In this document: piece after piece, positions 25,353 through 38,130 of the stretch | Numbering within the stretch: position 1 is the first letter of the stretch | How the letters are laid out: every line of letters starts with the position of its first letter | Assembly (NCBI GenBank): GCA_902597055.1 | Contig: CACJWG010000001.1 | Coordinates: forward strand, 62,001 to 126,000 | Direction of reading: 5' to 3' | Length of the DNA: 64,000 bases | DNA from: an uncultured Pelagibacteraceae bacterium | GTDB taxonomy: Bacteria > Pseudomonadota > Alphaproteobacteria > Pelagibacterales > Pelagibacteraceae | Notes under the pieces: model-generated | What the model was told of the DNA's origin: nothing | What the model saw: only the letters and a program-made list of their open reading frames with translations | Database searches by the model: none | Program-made: the position numbers and the translations under genes

Positions 25353-25727
25353 ATGGCGGACTTAAATAAAATCATAGACGAACTATCTAAATTAACTGTT
25401 GTAGAAGCAGCAGAACTATCAAAGCAACTTGAAGAAAAATGGGGTGTGACAGCAGCAGCGGCGGTAGCAGCACCAGCAGCAGGAGCAGCAGCTGGAGGAG
25501 CACCTGCAGAAGAGAAAAATGAATTTACAGTTGTACTAGCTTCAGCAGGGGATAAAAAAATTAACGTTATTAAAGAAGTTAGAGCAGTTACAGCACTTGG
25601 TTTAAAAGAAGCTAAAGACTTAGTTGAGGGTGCACCAAAAGAAATTAAATCTGGTGTAAGCAAAAAAGATGCCGAAGAGATGAAGAAAAAACTTGAGGCA
25701 GCTGGCGCTAAAGTAGAGCTTAAATAA
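25353..25727 (+). CDS. rplL: 50S ribosomal protein L7/L12
   Basis: 124 residues. The N-terminal dimerisation domain is followed by an Ala/Gly/Pro hinge (about 33-50) and the C-terminal factor-binding domain with [20 protein letters not shown]. The hinge codons are GC-richer than their surroundings, which creates a spurious reading frame on the opposite strand. Confidence 0.98.
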   Translation: MADLNKIIDELSKLTVVEAAELSKQLEEKWGVTAAAAVAAPAAGAAAGGAPAEEKNEFTVVLASAGDKKINVIKEVRAVTALGLKEAKDLVEGAPKEIKSGVSKKDAEEMKKKLEAAGAKVELK

Positions 25728-25747
25728 AGAATTAAAAAAATTATAGG

Positions 25748-25769
25748 CTGTTTTAATTTTTTAAAGCAG
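25748..25769 (+). terminator. Hairpin between rplL and rpoB, possible attenuator or processing site
   Basis: CTGTTTTAA, loop TTTT and TTAAAGCAG form a 9-bp stem with one G-U pair inside the 51-base rplL-rpoB gap. No U-tract follows, so full termination is unlikely. In E. coli this gap carries a partial terminator and an RNase III site that set the ratio of L7/L12 to beta; a similar role is inferred here. Confidence 0.5.
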
Positions 25770-25778
25770 TTGGAATAG

Positions 25779-28700
25779 ATGCAATTATCTTTTACAAAAA
25801 AAAAAAATATTAGAAAAAATTTTGGAAAATTAAAAGAAAGTTTATCAATACCAAACCTAATAGAAGTTCAAAAAAATTCATATAAAGAATTAACAGAGTT
25901 TAAGGAAGATGTAGCCCCTCAATTTATAAAAGGTTTTGATCGCGTTTTTAAAAGTATTTTTCCCATAGAAGATCTTAACGATAAGGCAACCTTAGAATAT
26001 ATAAGCTATAAATTGGAGAAACCTAAATTTGATGTAGAGGAATGTATACAAAGAGGTCTGACTTACTCATCGGCATTAAAATGCAATTTACGTTTAGTTG
26101 TCTACGAAATAAATCAAGAAAACAATACTAAAGATATTTTATCAGCAAAAGAACAAGAAGTTTACATGGGCGAAGTTCCGATGATGACAAACAGCGGTAC
26201 TTTTATCACAAATGGTGTGCAGCGTGTTGTAGTTAATCAAATGCACAGAAGTCCAGGTGTATTTTTTGATCATGATAAAGGAAAGTCTCACGCAAGTGGA
26301 AAACTACTTTTTAATTGTAGAGTGATACCTAATAGAGGCTCATGGCTCGACTTTGAATTTGATGTAAAAGACTTATTGTATTTTAGAGTTGATCGAAAGA
26401 AAAAAATACTTGTTTCAACACTGTTATTAGCCTTAGGTTTTAACAAACCTGACATAGTAAAAGAATTTTATGAAAAGGAAATTTATACTTATGATGAAAA
26501 AGAGAAGAAATGGAAAACAAAATTTAATCCTGAAAACTACAAATCCAAAAATTTTACAGAGGAAATTATTGATGCAAAAAATAAAAAAACTATAATTAGA
26601 AAAGGTGAAAAGATTAATTTTCTAAAAGCAAAAAAATTAGCTTCTGATGGTCTCAAAGAAATTTTTGTTTCTAACCAATATTTGAATGGCAAATTTTTGG
26701 TTAAGGATGTTAAAATTGATGAAGACGAATTCAAGATTGGTGCAGAAATTAATGAGACAATAATAGAAAAGTTTATTGATGCTAAAATATTTTCTTTAGA
26801 GCTTGCATATACAAATAGCATTAACAAAGGGCCGTACCTGTTACAAACCTTGTTTAATGATAAAAATAATTCAAAAAATGATGCGATTAATGAAATTTAC
26901 AAAGTTTTAAGGCCTGGTGAGCCACCAACAATTGAAATTGCTACACAAATATTTAACAATCTCTTTTTTAGTTCAGATAGATATGATCTTTCAGATGTTG
27001 GAAGAGTAAAGCTTAATTCAAGACTAAGTTTAGATTGTTCAGACAAAATAACTATTTTAAGAACTGACGATGTAATAGCAATTATCAAAAAGATGCTTGA
27101 TTTAAGAGATGGTAAAGATGAAGTTGATGATATCGATCACTTAGGAAATAGAAGAGTTAGGTCTGTTGGTGAATTGGTTGAAAATCAGGCAAGAATAGGT
27201 GTTTACAGAATGGAAAGAGCAATAAAAGAGAAAATGACAACACTTGATATAGAGTCCGCGATGCCTCAAGACTTAATAAATGCCAAACCATTGACAATCT
27301 CCTTAAAAGACTTTTTTGCAACATCGCAATTATCTCAATTTATGGATCAAACTAACCCGTTATCTGAAATTACTCATAAAAGAAGAGTATCAGCATTAGG
27401 GCCGGGTGGTCTAACAAGAGAAAGAGCCGGGTTTGAAGTTAGAGACGTTCATCCAACTCATTATGGAAGAATTTGTCCAATAGAAACACCCGAAGGGCCT
27501 AACATCGGTCTGATAAATAGTTTATCTACATACTCAAAAATTAACAAATACGGTTTTATAGAGTCTCCTTACAGAAAAGTGGTCAATGGGGTTGTTCAGG
27601 AAAAAATTGAATATTTGTCAGCAATGGAAGAAACGAAATTCACAATTGCTCAAGCTAACTCTAAAGTTGATAAAAATGGAAAATTTACTGAAGATTTAGT
27701 TTCAAGTAGACAAAATTTAAATTTTATTTTGTCTAAACCTGAGAATATTGATTACATAGACGTTTCTCCAAAACAACTTGTATCAGTGGCCGCTTCTTTA
27801 ATTCCATTTTTAGAAAATGATGATGCAAATAGAGCACTTATGGGATCTAACATGATGAGACAAGCGGTACCTCTTTTAAAGCCAGAATCACCATTAGTAG
27901 GTACAGGCATAGAGAGCGACGTTGCATTAGACTCTGGTGTAACAATAGTTGCTAAAAGAGATGGAGTGGTCGACAAAATTGATGGAAAAAGAATTGTAAT
28001 TAAAGCAACAAGCGAAACTGACTTTTCAAAATCAGGTGTTGATATTTATAATTTACAAAAATTTAAAAGATCAAATCAAAATACTTGTATTAATCAGAAA
28101 CCATTAGTTAGAGTAGGTGATAAGGTTAAACGTGGAGATATAATTGCAGATGGCCCTTCAACAAAAATAGGTGAATTAGCACTAGGGAAAAATGTGACAG
28201 TGGCTTTCATGCCTTGGCAAGGATATAACTTTGAAGACTCAATACTCATTTCAGAAAGATGCGTGACAGACGATGTCTTTACCTCAGTTCACATTGAAGA
28301 GTATGAAGTAATGGCAAGGGATACAAAACTAGGAGAAGAAGACATTACAAGAGACATTCCTAACGTTAATGAAGAAGCATTAAAAAATCTTGACGAGTCA
28401 GGCATCGTTTATATTGGTGCAGAAGTAAAACCAGGAGACATTTTAGTGGGAAAGGTTACTCCAAAAGGTGATACAGCATCTGGACCTGAGGAAAAATTAT
28501 TAAGATCGATTTTTGGAGAAAAAGCCATTGATGTCACAGATACTTCTTTAAAGATGCCAAGTGGTAGTGGCGGTATAGTAGTTGATGTAAGAGTTTTTAA
28601 CAGACATGGAATAGAAAAGGATGAGAGATCAATTACAATTGAAAGAGCTGAAATTGATTTAGTTCAACAAGACAAGTTGGTAGAGGAAGAAATTCTTGAG

Positions 28701-29861
28701 AGAAGCATTAAACAAAGAGCTGCTCAAATTTTATCAGGAACTCAAATTTCTAAAAAAATTAAAAACCTTAACCAAGGCGATACACTAGATCAAAATAATA
28801 TTAACGAGATTCCAATAACAGAAATATTTAAAATGAATGTTAAAGACTCTAGTAAAAACGAAATATTGGAAAAATTAAGGGACCAATATCAAAATGCAAT
28901 TCAAGATATAAAAGAAAGGTTTGAGGATAAAGTTCTTAAGATTAGACAAGGTGATGATTTGTTACCAAGCGTAATGAAGATGGTAAAAGTTTTTGTAGCC
29001 ATTAAGAGAAGATTGAGACCAGGTGATAAAATGTCGGGAAGACATGGTAATAAAGGAGTGGTAAGTAAAATTGTACCTGTAGAAGATATGCCTTACAGAG
29101 AGAACGGAAAACCAGTTGACATTGTTTTAAATCCTTTAGGGGTGCCGAGTAGGATGAATGTTGGTCAAATTTTAGAAACACATTTAGGTTGGGCTTGCAC
29201 AGAACTCGGAGATAAACTGAAAAATTTGATTAACGAAAATCAAAAAAAGTTAGAAATGTCACAAAAAATTAAAGAATTTCTAAAATCTGTATATGGAAAA
29301 GAAATATTAGAAAATTCTATAGAAAAATTGACTAAAAATGAATTTTCAGATTTATGTGAAAATTTGATGAGTGGGGTTCCGATTTCTACACCTGTCTTTG
29401 ATGGCGCAAAAGAAAAAGACGTAACAGAGATGCTTGATTTAGCCAATTTACCTAAGACTGGTCAAACTCCTTTGTGGGACGGAAGAACCGGGGAAAAATT
29501 CGATAGAGATGTAACAGTTGGAACTATTTACATGTTAAAGTTACATCACCTTGTAGAAGATAAAATTCACGCGAGATCTACAGGGCCGTACAGTTTAGTT
29601 ACTCAGCAACCGCTTGGAGGAAAAGCTCAATTAGGAGGTCAAAGATTTGGTGAAATGGAAGTGTGGGCATTAGAAGCATACGGAGCTTCTTACACTCTTC
29701 AAGAAATTCTTACAGTAAAATCAGATGACGTTGCTGGTAGAGTAAAAGTATATGAAACTATTGTTAAAGGTGAGGAAAATTTTGAGTCAGGAATACCTGA
29801 GTCATTTAACGTATTAGTTAAAGAGATTAAATCTTTAGCATTAAATGTCGAGCTAAATTAA
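25779..29861 (+). CDS. rpoB: RNA polymerase subunit beta
   Basis: 1360 residues. The rifampicin-pocket region [20 protein letters not shown] (about 519-538) and [25 protein letters not shown] are wild-type in appearance. [17 protein letters not shown] and the C-terminal [24 protein letters not shown] anchor the active-centre end. Preceded by the rplL-rpoB hairpin and 2 bases before rpoC. Confidence 0.99.
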   Translation: MQLSFTKKKNIRKNFGKLKESLSIPNLIEVQKNSYKELTEFKEDVAPQFIKGFDRVFKSIFPIEDLNDKATLEYISYKLEKPKFDVEECIQRGLTYSSALKCNLRLVVYEINQENNTKDILSAKEQEVYMGEVPMMTNSGTFITNGVQRVVVNQMHRSPGVFFDHDKGKSHASGKLLFNCRVIPNRGSWLDFEFDVKDLLYFRVDRKKKILVSTLLLALGFNKPDIVKEFYEKEIYTYDEKEKKWKTKFNPENYKSKNFTEEIIDAKNKKTIIRKGEKINFLKAKKLASDGLKEIFVSNQYLNGKFLVKDVKIDEDEFKIGAEINETIIEKFIDAKIFSLELAYTNSINKGPYLLQTLFNDKNNSKNDAINEIYKVLRPGEPPTIEIATQIFNNLFFSSDRYDLSDVGRVKLNSRLSLDCSDKITILRTDDVIAIIKKMLDLRDGKDEVDDIDHLGNRRVRSVGELVENQARIGVYRMERAIKEKMTTLDIESAMPQDLINAKPLTISLKDFFATSQLSQFMDQTNPLSEITHKRRVSALGPGGLTRERAGFEVRDVHPTHYGRICPIETPEGPNIGLINSLSTYSKINKYGFIESPYRKVVNGVVQEKIEYLSAMEETKFTIAQANSKVDKNGKFTEDLVSSRQNLNFILSKPENIDYIDVSPKQLVSVAASLIPFLENDDANRALMGSNMMRQAVPLLKPESPLVGTGIESDVALDSGVTIVAKRDGVVDKIDGKRIVIKATSETDFSKSGVDIYNLQKFKRSNQNTCINQKPLVRVGDKVKRGDIIADGPSTKIGELALGKNVTVAFMPWQGYNFEDSILISERCVTDDVFTSVHIEEYEVMARDTKLGEEDITRDIPNVNEEALKNLDESGIVYIGAEVKPGDILVGKVTPKGDTASGPEEKLLRSIFGEKAIDVTDTSLKMPSGSGGIVVDVRVFNRHGIEKDERSITIERAEIDLVQQDKLVEEEILERSIKQRAAQILSGTQISKKIKNLNQGDTLDQNNINEIPITEIFKMNVKDSSKNEILEKLRDQYQNAIQDIKERFEDKVLKIRQGDDLLPSVMKMVKVFVAIKRRLRPGDKMSGRHGNKGVVSKIVPVEDMPYRENGKPVDIVLNPLGVPSRMNVGQILETHLGWACTELGDKLKNLINENQKKLEMSQKIKEFLKSVYGKEILENSIEKLTKNEFSDLCENLMSGVPISTPVFDGAKEKDVTEMLDLANLPKTGQTPLWDGRTGEKFDRDVTVGTIYMLKLHHLVEDKIHARSTGPYSLVTQQPLGGKAQLGGQRFGEMEVWALEAYGASYTLQEILTVKSDDVAGRVKVYETIVKGEENFESGIPESFNVLVKEIKSLALNVELN

Positions 29862-29863
29862 TT

Positions 29864-32800
29864 ATGAAAAAAGAACTCAAAGATTTGTTTAAAAACACAG
29901 AGATCTCAGAGTCGCAGAATTTTAATAGTATTAAAATTTCATTAGCAAGTCCTGAAAAGATAAAGTCATGGACATATGGTGAAATTAAAAAACCTGAAAC
30001 AATTAATTATAGAACGTTTAGACCAGAAAAAGATGGTTTATTCTGTGCAAGAATTTTTGGACCAATTAAAGATTACGAATGTTTGTGTGGAAAATACAAA
30101 AGAATGAAGTTCAGAGGTATTATATGTGAAAAGTGTGGTGTTGAGGTTACCAAATCAAATGTGAGACGTGAAAGGATGGGCCACATTAATCTTGCAACAC
30201 CAGTAGCACATATTTGGTTCCTTAAATCTTTACCTAGTAGAATTTCGTTAGCAATTGATATGAAACTAAAAGAAGTTGAAAGAGTTCTTTACTTTGAAAA
30301 TTTTATAGTTATTGAACCTGGCCTTACTGGTTTAAAGAAGAACCAATTGTTGTCAGAAGATGAGTTAATAAAATATCAAAATGAATATGGTGATGAGTCT
30401 TTTACTGCAGGTATTGGAGCAGAGGCTATATTGGAAATTCTAAAGAATATAAACTTAGAACAAGAAAGAGAAATTCTTGTAAAAAATATTAATGAAACAA
30501 AGTCTAAGGTTTCAGAAGAAAGATCAATAAAAAGGTTAAAATTAATTGACTCATTTATTAAGACTGGGAACAAACCTGAATGGATGATTTTAACAGTAAT
30601 ACCTGTGATACCACCAGAGCTAAGACCTTTGGTGCCATTAGATGGAGGTAGATTTGCTACTTCAGATTTAAATGATTTATATAGACGAGTTATTAATAGA
30701 AATAATCGACTTAAAAGATTAATGGATCTAAAAGCTCCAGACATAATTGTTAGAAATGAAAAAAGAATGTTACAGGAATCTGTCGATGCACTTTTTGACA
30801 ATGGTAGAAGAGGAAGAGTGATTACTGGAACTGGAAAACGTCCACTAAAATCTTTAGCGGAAATGCTTAAAGGTAAACAAGGAAGATTTAGACAAAATCT
30901 TTTAGGTAAAAGAGTAGACTATTCAGGCAGATCTGTAATAGTAGTTGGTCCAGATCTAAAACTTCATGAGTGTGGTTTGCCAAAAAAAATGGCTTTAGAA
31001 TTATTCAAACCTTTTTTATATGCAAGACTGAATAAACTTGGTTTAGCTTCTACAATTAAACAAGCTAAGAAATTAGTTGAAAAAGAAACTAATGCTGTTT
31101 GGGATGCTTTAGAAGTTATTGTAAGGGAACATCCGGTTATATTAAATAGAGCTCCAACACTTCATAGACTAGGCGTTCAGGCTTTTGAACCTAAATTAAT
31201 AGAGGGAGATGCAATTGAATTGCATCCTCTAACTTGTGCTGCATTTAATGCCGACTTTGATGGAGACCAAATGGCAGTACATATCCCTTTAAGTTTAGAA
31301 GCTCAACTAGAGGCTAGAGTCCTAATGATGTCTACAAATAATATTTTAAGTCCATCAAACGGGAAGCCAATTATAGTTCCGAGTCAAGATATGATACTTG
31401 GAATTTACTATTTGTCTCTACCATCATATCAGGATAAGAAAATTGAGGGTTATTTTGTAAATAATTCTGAAATTGAGCAAGGTTTAGAATCTGGAAAAAT
31501 AAAAATACATTCTAGAATTATATCTAGATTTGAAACAGTTGATGAAAAGGGTAATCAAGTATTTGAAAAACATACAAGTACAGCTGGTAGATTTTTGCTG
31601 GCAAATCTTTTACCAAAAAATAAAGATATCAAATTTTCTTTAATTGACAGAGTTTTACCAAAAAAAGTTGTTTCAGAAATAATTGACTTTGTTTTTAGAT
31701 ACACAGGTCAAAAAAGCACTGTAATTTTCTGTGATAAATTGAAAGATCTTGGATTTAAGCATGCGTTTAAGGCAGGTATTTCTTTTGGTAAAGATGATTT
31801 AATTATACCTAATAATAAAGAACAATTAATTGATGAAACTAAGCAATTAATAAAAGATTATGAAAACCAATATTCTGAGGGGTTAATTACAAGAGGAGAG
31901 AAGTATAATAAAGTAGTTGATGCTTGGTCTAAATGTACTGACAAAGTTGCATCTGAAATGATGAAAGGAATATCAGCAACTAACAAATCTGAAAAAGGAC
32001 TAGATATTAATTCTGTCTTCATGATGGCGGACTCTGGTGCGAGAGGTTCGGCTGCTCAAATGAAACAATTAGCTGGTATGAGAGGTTTGATCGCAAAACC
32101 ATCAGGTGAAATTATTGAGTCACCAATTACATCTAACTTTAAAGAAGGTCTAACAGCTCTTGAATACTTTAACTCTACACACGGTGCTAGAAAAGGATTA
32201 GCCGATACTGCATTAAAAACTGCTAACTCAGGTTATCTAACAAGACGATTATGTGATGTCGCACAAGATCTAACTATAACCAAAAAAGATTGTGACTGTA
32301 AAAGCCGTGGGAATATTACTTTATCTGAAATTATTGAAGGTGGAAATATAATTGTAAGTTTATCAGAAAGAGCCTTAGGAAGAGTAGTAGCTGCAGATGT
32401 AAAAAACCCAATATCTGGTGAAGTAGTTATTAAAAAAGGTCACATGATTGATGAGGCAGATTGTGAAAAAATTGATGCAGCAGGAGTAAAATCTATAAAA
32501 GTTTATTCCGTTATTACATGTGGTTCTAAAGAAGGTGTATGCGCAATGTGTTATGGTCGTGATCTCTCAAGAGGTAAGATGGTAAATGTTGGAGAGGCAA
32601 TCGGAATGATCTCTGCACAGTCTATAGGTGAACCAGGAACTCAATTAACAATGAGAACTTTTCACGTTGGTGGAACAGCATCAATTAAACAAGACTCTCA
32701 AATTATAAGTAAAAGTGATGGAATTTTAAAAATAATAAATACTAATCTTCTTGAAGATTCAAAGAAAAATTTAATTGTTATGGGTAGAAATACTCAAATT

Positions 32801-34033
32801 AGTTTAGAAGACGAAAAAGGTGTACAAATTGCAATTTATAAAGTTCCTTATGGATCAAAACTATTTTTTAAAAATGATGAAAAGGTTAAGAAAAATTCTA
32901 AAATATGTGAGTGGGATCCATACACAACACCAGTAATTGCTGAAAAAAGTGGAATAGCAAATTTTGTGGATTTAATCGATGGAGTTTCACTGTCTGAAAC
33001 CCTTGATGATACAACAGGGATTTCATCAAAATCTGTGATTGATTGGAGATCGCAATCAAAAAATACAGATTTAAAACCTAGAATTACTCTTCGGGATGAA
33101 AAAGGAAATGTTATAAAAAAAGCTGATGATAATGAAGCAAGATATTATTTAGTACCAGACTCAATTCTTTCAGTACAAGATGGACAAAAAATTTATGCTG
33201 GTGATGTAATAGCGCGTTTACCTAAGGAAACTTCGAAGACAAAAGATATAACCGGAGGTTTGCCGAGAGTAGCTGAATTATTTGAAGCACGTAAAGCAAA
33301 AGATAGTGCTATAATTGCAGAAAATAACGGTAAAGTTATTTTCGGTAAAGAGGTACGTGGTAAACAAAGAGTTTCAATTGTTTCATCAAGTGGTGAAACC
33401 TCAAATTATTTAATTCCAAAAGGAAAACACATTAATTTCAACCAAGGTGAAGAAATTAAAAAAGGAGAATATTTGTTAGATGGCCAACCTTTACCACATG
33501 ATATTTTAAGAATTTTAGGTATTGAAGAATTGACTGAATACTTTGTGAACCAAGTGCAAGAAGTTTATAGATTACAGGGAGTAATAATAAATGATAAGCA
33601 CATAGAAACTATTTTAAGACAAATGTTAAAAAAGGTTGAGATCAAAACATCTGGTGACTCTGACTTATTACCAGGTGAAATTATTGATAGATTTAAATTT
33701 GATAGTATGAATGAACAACTTAAAAAAGATGGAAAAAAACTAGCTACCGGCGAAAGAGTTCTAATGGGGATTACTAAAGCATCCTTACAAACTGACTCGT
33801 TTATCTCTGCCGCTTCATTTCAGGAGACAACACGAGTTCTTACTGACGCAGCTATAAGAGGTAAAGTTGATACATTAGTTGGATTAAAAGAGAATGTGAT
33901 TGTTGGAAGATTAGTACCAGCTGGAACGGGTTCGATTAAGAACAAATGGAACAAAAAAGCCCTTGATGATGATCAAAAATTCATAGCCGAACAAGAAACG
34001 ATTGAACAGCCTGAAACCCCTGTAAATCAATAG
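29864..34033 (+). CDS. rpoC: RNA polymerase subunit beta'
   Basis: 1389 residues. The N-terminal zinc-binding segment (CLCGKYK...CEKCGVEV), the catalytic Mg-binding NADFDGD (462-468), the trigger loop region ([16 protein letters not shown]) and the second zinc site ([13 protein letters not shown]) are all present. The Glu/Pro-rich C-terminus ([14 protein letters not shown]) is a poorly conserved tail. A promoter-like sequence follows within 30 bases. Confidence 0.99.
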   Translation: MKKELKDLFKNTEISESQNFNSIKISLASPEKIKSWTYGEIKKPETINYRTFRPEKDGLFCARIFGPIKDYECLCGKYKRMKFRGIICEKCGVEVTKSNVRRERMGHINLATPVAHIWFLKSLPSRISLAIDMKLKEVERVLYFENFIVIEPGLTGLKKNQLLSEDELIKYQNEYGDESFTAGIGAEAILEILKNINLEQEREILVKNINETKSKVSEERSIKRLKLIDSFIKTGNKPEWMILTVIPVIPPELRPLVPLDGGRFATSDLNDLYRRVINRNNRLKRLMDLKAPDIIVRNEKRMLQESVDALFDNGRRGRVITGTGKRPLKSLAEMLKGKQGRFRQNLLGKRVDYSGRSVIVVGPDLKLHECGLPKKMALELFKPFLYARLNKLGLASTIKQAKKLVEKETNAVWDALEVIVREHPVILNRAPTLHRLGVQAFEPKLIEGDAIELHPLTCAAFNADFDGDQMAVHIPLSLEAQLEARVLMMSTNNILSPSNGKPIIVPSQDMILGIYYLSLPSYQDKKIEGYFVNNSEIEQGLESGKIKIHSRIISRFETVDEKGNQVFEKHTSTAGRFLLANLLPKNKDIKFSLIDRVLPKKVVSEIIDFVFRYTGQKSTVIFCDKLKDLGFKHAFKAGISFGKDDLIIPNNKEQLIDETKQLIKDYENQYSEGLITRGEKYNKVVDAWSKCTDKVASEMMKGISATNKSEKGLDINSVFMMADSGARGSAAQMKQLAGMRGLIAKPSGEIIESPITSNFKEGLTALEYFNSTHGARKGLADTALKTANSGYLTRRLCDVAQDLTITKKDCDCKSRGNITLSEIIEGGNIIVSLSERALGRVVAADVKNPISGEVVIKKGHMIDEADCEKIDAAGVKSIKVYSVITCGSKEGVCAMCYGRDLSRGKMVNVGEAIGMISAQSIGEPGTQLTMRTFHVGGTASIKQDSQIISKSDGILKIINTNLLEDSKKNLIVMGRNTQISLEDEKGVQIAIYKVPYGSKLFFKNDEKVKKNSKICEWDPYTTPVIAEKSGIANFVDLIDGVSLSETLDDTTGISSKSVIDWRSQSKNTDLKPRITLRDEKGNVIKKADDNEARYYLVPDSILSVQDGQKIYAGDVIARLPKETSKTKDITGGLPRVAELFEARKAKDSAIIAENNGKVIFGKEVRGKQRVSIVSSSGETSNYLIPKGKHINFNQGEEIKKGEYLLDGQPLPHDILRILGIEELTEYFVNQVQEVYRLQGVIINDKHIETILRQMLKKVEIKTSGDSDLLPGEIIDRFKFDSMNEQLKKDGKKLATGERVLMGITKASLQTDSFISAASFQETTRVLTDAAIRGKVDTLVGLKENVIVGRLVPAGTGSIKNKWNKKALDDDQKFIAEQETIEQPETPVNQ

Positions 34034-34062
34034 TAATTTAGCAATAAATTTCTCGTTTTAGT

Positions 34063-34090
34063 TTGACAAATCACGAAACTGTAGTATTTT
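34063..34090 (+). promoter_or_regulatory. Putative sigma-70 promoter of rpsL-rpsG-fusA
   Basis: A perfect -35 TTGACA (34063-34068), a 16-base spacer and TATTTT (34085-34090) lie just after rpoC. The start near 34097 would give a leader of about 87 bases before rpsL, long for this genome and rich in inverted repeats. Confidence 0.65.
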
Positions 34091-34092
34091 CA

Positions 34093-34148
34093 CCAAGAAT
34101 TTTGGTTGGAATGTAGTGCCCTTGTAGCACTAAACGCTACCATACATT
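34093..34148 (+). promoter_or_regulatory. Structured rpsL leader
   Basis: Inverted repeats: CCAA-gaatt-TTGG (34093-34105); AGTGC (34115-34119) with GCACT (34127-34131) around a 7-base loop; and an outer AATGTA (34110-34115) with TACATT (34143-34148). Stem pairing of the last two is nested except for one shared base. In E. coli the str operon is repressed by S7 through an mRNA structure between rpsL and rpsG; here the structured RNA lies before rpsL instead. A regulatory role is inference. Confidence 0.45.
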
Positions 34149-34183
34149 GGTCACTAGAGTATTTCTTCCAAAATATAATTATT

Positions 34184-34555
34184 ATGCCAACAATTAACCA
34201 ATTGTTAAGAAAAAAAAGAATTAAGCCTAAGGTAAGGGATAGAGTCCCTGCGTTAGAAAAATCACCACAGAAGAGAGGTGTCTGTGTAAAAGTTTATACA
34301 ACCACACCTAAAAAACCTAACTCAGCTTTAAGAAAAGTTGCAAGGGTAAGACTTTCAAATGGTCACGAAGTAACCTCCTATATTCCAGGAGAAGGTCATA
34401 ATCTTCAGGAACACTCAGTTGTTTTAATAAGAGGTGGTAGGGTAAAAGACCTACCAGGAGTAAGATATCATATCTTAAGAGGTAATCTAGACACCCAAGG
34501 TGTGACAGGAAGAAAACAGCAAAGATCTAAATACGGCGCAAAAAAAGGTAAATAA
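34184..34555 (+). CDS. rpsL: 30S ribosomal protein S12
   Basis: 123 residues from the ATG giving [12 protein letters not shown], the universal S12 start; an in-frame TTG at 34106 would add 26 unrelated residues. [18 protein letters not shown] and [14 protein letters not shown] are the decoding-centre loops, with the Lys residues that streptomycin resistance usually alters unchanged. Two bases before rpsG. Confidence 0.98.
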   Translation: MPTINQLLRKKRIKPKVRDRVPALEKSPQKRGVCVKVYTTTPKKPNSALRKVARVRLSNGHEVTSYIPGEGHNLQEHSVVLIRGGRVKDLPGVRYHILRGNLDTQGVTGRKQQRSKYGAKKGK

Positions 34556-34557
34556 AA

Positions 34558-35028
34558 ATGTCTAGAAAAAAAAGTGCTCCTAAAAAACTTAATGTTACTG
34601 ATCCAAAATATAAGTCAGTAATAATTCCAAAACTAATAAATTCATTAATGTATGACGGAAAAAAAACTATTGCTGAAAAAATTGTTTATGATGCAATAGA
34701 TAAAATTAAGTCTAAATCAAAAGATGAACCAATCACAGTTTTCAACCAAGCAATTAGTAATATTAAACCTACTGTTGAAGTAAGATCTAGAAGGGTTGGT
34801 GGAGCTACTTACCAAGTCCCAGTAGAAGTAAAAGCAAAAAGATCGCAAGCACTGGCAATAAGATGGTTAATAGACGCATCAAGAAAAAGAAAAGATAAAA
34901 AAATGTCTGATAAAATCTTTAATGAAATTTTTGACGCTTATCAAAATAGAGGTTCAGCAATTAAAAAGAAAGAGGATACACACAAAATGGCAGAGTCAAA
35001 TAAAGCCTTTGCTCATTTTAGATGGTAA
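34558..35028 (+). CDS. rpsG: 30S ribosomal protein S7
   Basis: 156 residues. [20 protein letters not shown] and [16 protein letters not shown] are the S7 signature. S7 organises the 3' head domain of 16S rRNA. Six bases separate it from fusA. Confidence 0.98.
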   Translation: MSRKKSAPKKLNVTDPKYKSVIIPKLINSLMYDGKKTIAEKIVYDAIDKIKSKSKDEPITVFNQAISNIKPTVEVRSRRVGGATYQVPVEVKAKRSQALAIRWLIDASRKRKDKKMSDKIFNEIFDAYQNRGSAIKKKEDTHKMAESNKAFAHFRW

Positions 35029-35034
35029 CAAAAG

Positions 35035-37119
35035 ATGCCCAGAACTCATAAATTAAATATGTATAGAAACATCGGTATCATGGCGCACATTGATGCTGGT
35101 AAAACAACTACAACTGAAAGAATTCTTTATTATACTGGTAAGAGTCATAAGATTGGTGAAGTCCATGATGGTGCTGCTACCATGGACTGGATGGAACAAG
35201 AGCAAGAAAGAGGTATAACAATTACCTCGGCTGCTACAACGTGTTTTTGGAGAGATCATAGAATTAATATTATAGATACACCAGGACACGTTGATTTTAC
35301 AATTGAAGTAGAAAGATCATTAAAAGTACTAGACGGAGCTGTAGCAGTTTTCGACGGTGTAGCCGGAGTAGAGCCACAGTCTGAAACAGTGTGGAGACAA
35401 GCTGATAAATATAAAGTTCCAAGGATTTGTTTTGTAAATAAATTAGACAGAACCGGCGCTGATTTCTTTAGATGCGTTGATATGATCAAAGATAGACTAG
35501 GGGCTAAACCTATGGTCATGCAAATACCTATTGGTATTGAGTCATCATTACAAGGTGTTGTTGATTTAGTCAAAATGAAAGCAATTGTTTGGAAAAATGA
35601 GGACTTAGGTGCCGCTTGGGAAGAAAAAGAAATTCCAGAAGATTTAAAAGAGATTTGTGAAAAATATAGACAAGAACTTGTTGAGTCAGCTGTAGAGCAA
35701 GATGAGAAACTAATGGAGAGTTATTTAAACGGTGAACAAATTAAAAATGAAGATTTAATTAGATGTGTAAGAAAAGGTTGTTTAAACTTTGATTTTGTTC
35801 CAGTTCTAACTGGATCTGCATTTAAAAATAAAGGGGTACAACCATTATTGGATGCTGTAGTTGACTACTTACCAAGTCCAGAAGATATTGGTTCAATCAA
35901 AGGAACAAAACCTGGATCAGATGATGTTGTCGAAATGAAATTTGAAGATAGCGCTCCTTTTTCAGCGCTTGCTTTTAAAGTTGCAAATGATCCATTTGTT
36001 GGATCTTTGACGTTTATAAGAATTTATTCAGGAACAGTTAAATCAGGTACTGGAATTTACAACACGTCAAAAGATAAAGAAGAAAGAGTTGGACGAATGC
36101 TTTTAATGCATGCAAACTCGAGAGAAGACATAAAAGAAGCAAATGCAGGTGATATAGTTGCTCTAGCTGGTTTAAAATATACCATTACTGGTCATACTTT
36201 AGCTAATGAAGAAAGTCCTGTTTTATTAGAACCAATGGAGTTTCCAGATCCAGTTATTGAAATTGCTGTTGAACCTAAAACTAAAGGTGACCAAGAAAAA
36301 ATGGGTGAGGCGTTAGGTAGATTAGCAAAAGAAGATCCTTCTTTCAGAGTTACATCCGATGAGGAATCTGGACAAACAATTATTAAAGGAATGGGTGAAC
36401 TTCATTTAGATATAATTGTTGATAGAATGAAAAGAGAATTTAAAGTAGAAGCAAATGTAGGAGCTCCTCAAGTAGCTTATAGAGAGACTATACTTAAACA
36501 ATCTGAATTTGATTATACACACAAAAAACAAAGTGGTGGTGCTGGTCAATTTGCTAGGGTCAAACTTTCAATTGAACCTTTAGAACCTGGCAAAGGAAGA
36601 GAGGTGGAAAGCAAAATTAAAGGTGGTGCGATTCCAAAAGAGTTCATACCAGGTGTTGAAAAAGGTATTGAGACTGTCTCAGACAGTGGAATATTAGCTG
36701 GCTTTCCAATTATTGATTATAAAGTTACAATTTTAGATGGACTTCACCACGATGTTGACTCAAGTGTTCTAGCTTTTGAATTGGCTTCAAGACAATGTTT
36801 TAAAGAAGCTTGCAATAGAGCAACTTTAAAATTACTTGAACCAATCATGAGAGTCGAAGTTGTAACACCAGAAGATTATATGGGTGATGTGATAGGTGAC
36901 CTGAATAGTAGACGAGGACAAATAAACACCCAAGAACAGAGAGGTAATGCTACAGTAATCACAGCTATGGTTCCATTGGCAAATATGTTTGGATATATAA
37001 ACGCACTAAGATCCATGTCTCAAGGTAGAGCACAATACTCAATGTTCTTCGATCACTACGATAAAGTTCCACAGAATGTTCAAGATGAAGTTACAAAAAA
37101 GACAGGTTCAAATGGATAA
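35035..37119 (+). CDS. fusA: Elongation factor G
   Basis: 694 residues, standard length. [15 protein letters not shown] (G1), [12 protein letters not shown] (switch I), DTPGHVDFT (G3) and [10 protein letters not shown] (G4) form the GTPase domain; domains II-V follow through [15 protein letters not shown] and the C-terminal Phe-Asp-His-Tyr stretch. Catalyses translocation. Its stop overlaps the rpsJ start by 8 bases, so no tuf lies between. Confidence 0.99.
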   Translation: MPRTHKLNMYRNIGIMAHIDAGKTTTTERILYYTGKSHKIGEVHDGAATMDWMEQEQERGITITSAATTCFWRDHRINIIDTPGHVDFTIEVERSLKVLDGAVAVFDGVAGVEPQSETVWRQADKYKVPRICFVNKLDRTGADFFRCVDMIKDRLGAKPMVMQIPIGIESSLQGVVDLVKMKAIVWKNEDLGAAWEEKEIPEDLKEICEKYRQELVESAVEQDEKLMESYLNGEQIKNEDLIRCVRKGCLNFDFVPVLTGSAFKNKGVQPLLDAVVDYLPSPEDIGSIKGTKPGSDDVVEMKFEDSAPFSALAFKVANDPFVGSLTFIRIYSGTVKSGTGIYNTSKDKEERVGRMLLMHANSREDIKEANAGDIVALAGLKYTITGHTLANEESPVLLEPMEFPDPVIEIAVEPKTKGDQEKMGEALGRLAKEDPSFRVTSDEESGQTIIKGMGELHLDIIVDRMKREFKVEANVGAPQVAYRETILKQSEFDYTHKKQSGGAGQFARVKLSIEPLEPGKGREVESKIKGGAIPKEFIPGVEKGIETVSDSGILAGFPIIDYKVTILDGLHHDVDSSVLAFELASRQCFKEACNRATLKLLEPIMRVEVVTPEDYMGDVIGDLNSRRGQINTQEQRGNATVITAMVPLANMFGYINALRSMSQGRAQYSMFFDHYDKVPQNVQDEVTKKTGSNG

Positions 37120-37420
37120 ACAAAATATTAGAATAAAATTAAGAGCCTACGATAATAAAGTACTAGATCAATCAACTGAAGAAATAGTTAATACGGTTAA
37201 AAGAACTGGTGCAAACATTAAAGGACCAATACCTTTACCAACAAAAATAGAGAGATATACTGTTTTAAGATCACCCCACATTGACAAAAAAAGTAGAGAG
37301 CAATTTGAAACAAGAACTCACAAAAGATTAATAGATATTATAGAACCAACACCACAAACTGTTGAAGCTTTGATGAAGTTAGATTTAGCGTCAGGTGTAG
37401 ATGTGGAGATTAAAATATGA
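37112..37420 (+). CDS. rpsJ: 30S ribosomal protein S10
   Basis: 102 residues from the ATG giving [14 protein letters not shown], which overlaps the end of fus[28 protein letters not shown] is the S10 core (NusE). It joins the str cluster to the S10 cluster without a gap, and overlaps rplC by 4 bases. Confidence 0.98.
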   Translation: MDKQNIRIKLRAYDNKVLDQSTEEIVNTVKRTGANIKGPIPLPTKIERYTVLRSPHIDKKSREQFETRTHKRLIDIIEPTPQTVEALMKLDLASGVDVEIKI

Positions 37421-38130
37421 TTCAGGAAATAGGACTTATTGGAAAGAAAATTGGTATGACAAGAGAATTTTATAAATCTGGTCAGTCGGTTCCAGTTACA
37501 GCTGTCAAAATTGACAAAGGAAGGATAATTCAATTAATTTCAAAAGATCAAAGAGGCTATAATGCTGTTCAAGTTGGTTTTGGAAAAATTAAGAATTCAA
37601 AACTTTCAAAACAAATGAAAGGTTTCTTTTCAAAAAAAAACACTGAACCTAAAAAAGTTTTAAAAGAATTTAGAGTAGCCAAATTAGATAATTACAAAGA
37701 AGGCAATGAGCTTGGAATAGAGATTTTTAAAGATGCAAAATTTGTTGATGTCCGTTCAAAAACAATTGGTAAAGGATTTGCTGGAGCAATGAAAAGACAC
37801 AACTTTGGAGGTCTTAGAGCTTCTCATGGTGTTTCAATTTCTCATAGAGCCCATGGATCAACTGGTCAAAACCAAGATCCAGGTAAAGTTTTCAAAGGAA
37901 AGAAAATGGCAGGTCATATGGGCAGCAAAATGCGTACTAAACAAAATATTGAAATAATCAAAACTGATTTAGAAAATGATATTATCTATTTAAAAGGATC
38001 AATTCCTGGTTCAAAAAATACAGAAGTTTTAGTAAAACAGTCAGTTAAAAATATCAGAAAACTTACAATGTCAGAAAAAATTGAAAAAATGGAAAAATTG
38101 AAAAAGATTCCAGAAAAGAAGAAAAAATAA
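37417..38130 (+). CDS. rplC: 50S ribosomal protein L3
   Basis: 237 residues. [13 protein letters not shown] at the start and [20 protein letters not shown] with GKKMAGHMG are diagnostic. The last 30 residues form a Lys/Glu-rich tail ([17 protein letters not shown]) longer than usual. Confidence 0.98.
   Translation: MIQEIGLIGKKIGMTREFYKSGQSVPVTAVKIDKGRIIQLISKDQRGYNAVQVGFGKIKNSKLSKQMKGFFSKKNTEPKKVLKEFRVAKLDNYKEGNELGIEIFKDAKFVDVRSKTIGKGFAGAMKRHNFGGLRASHGVSISHRAHGSTGQNQDPGKVFKGKKMAGHMGSKMRTKQNIEIIKTDLENDIIYLKGSIPGSKNTEVLVKQSVKNIRKLTMSEKIEKMEKLKKIPEKKKK

Noticed and set aside
25337-25663. 108-codon Ala/Ser-rich ORF opposite rplL
   Set aside because: A shadow of the GC-richer Ala hinge of L7/L12; no independent start context or family.
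34106-34183. 26-residue N-terminal extension of S12 from a TTG
   Set aside because: S12 begins universally at MPTINQL; the extra stretch coincides with the structured leader.
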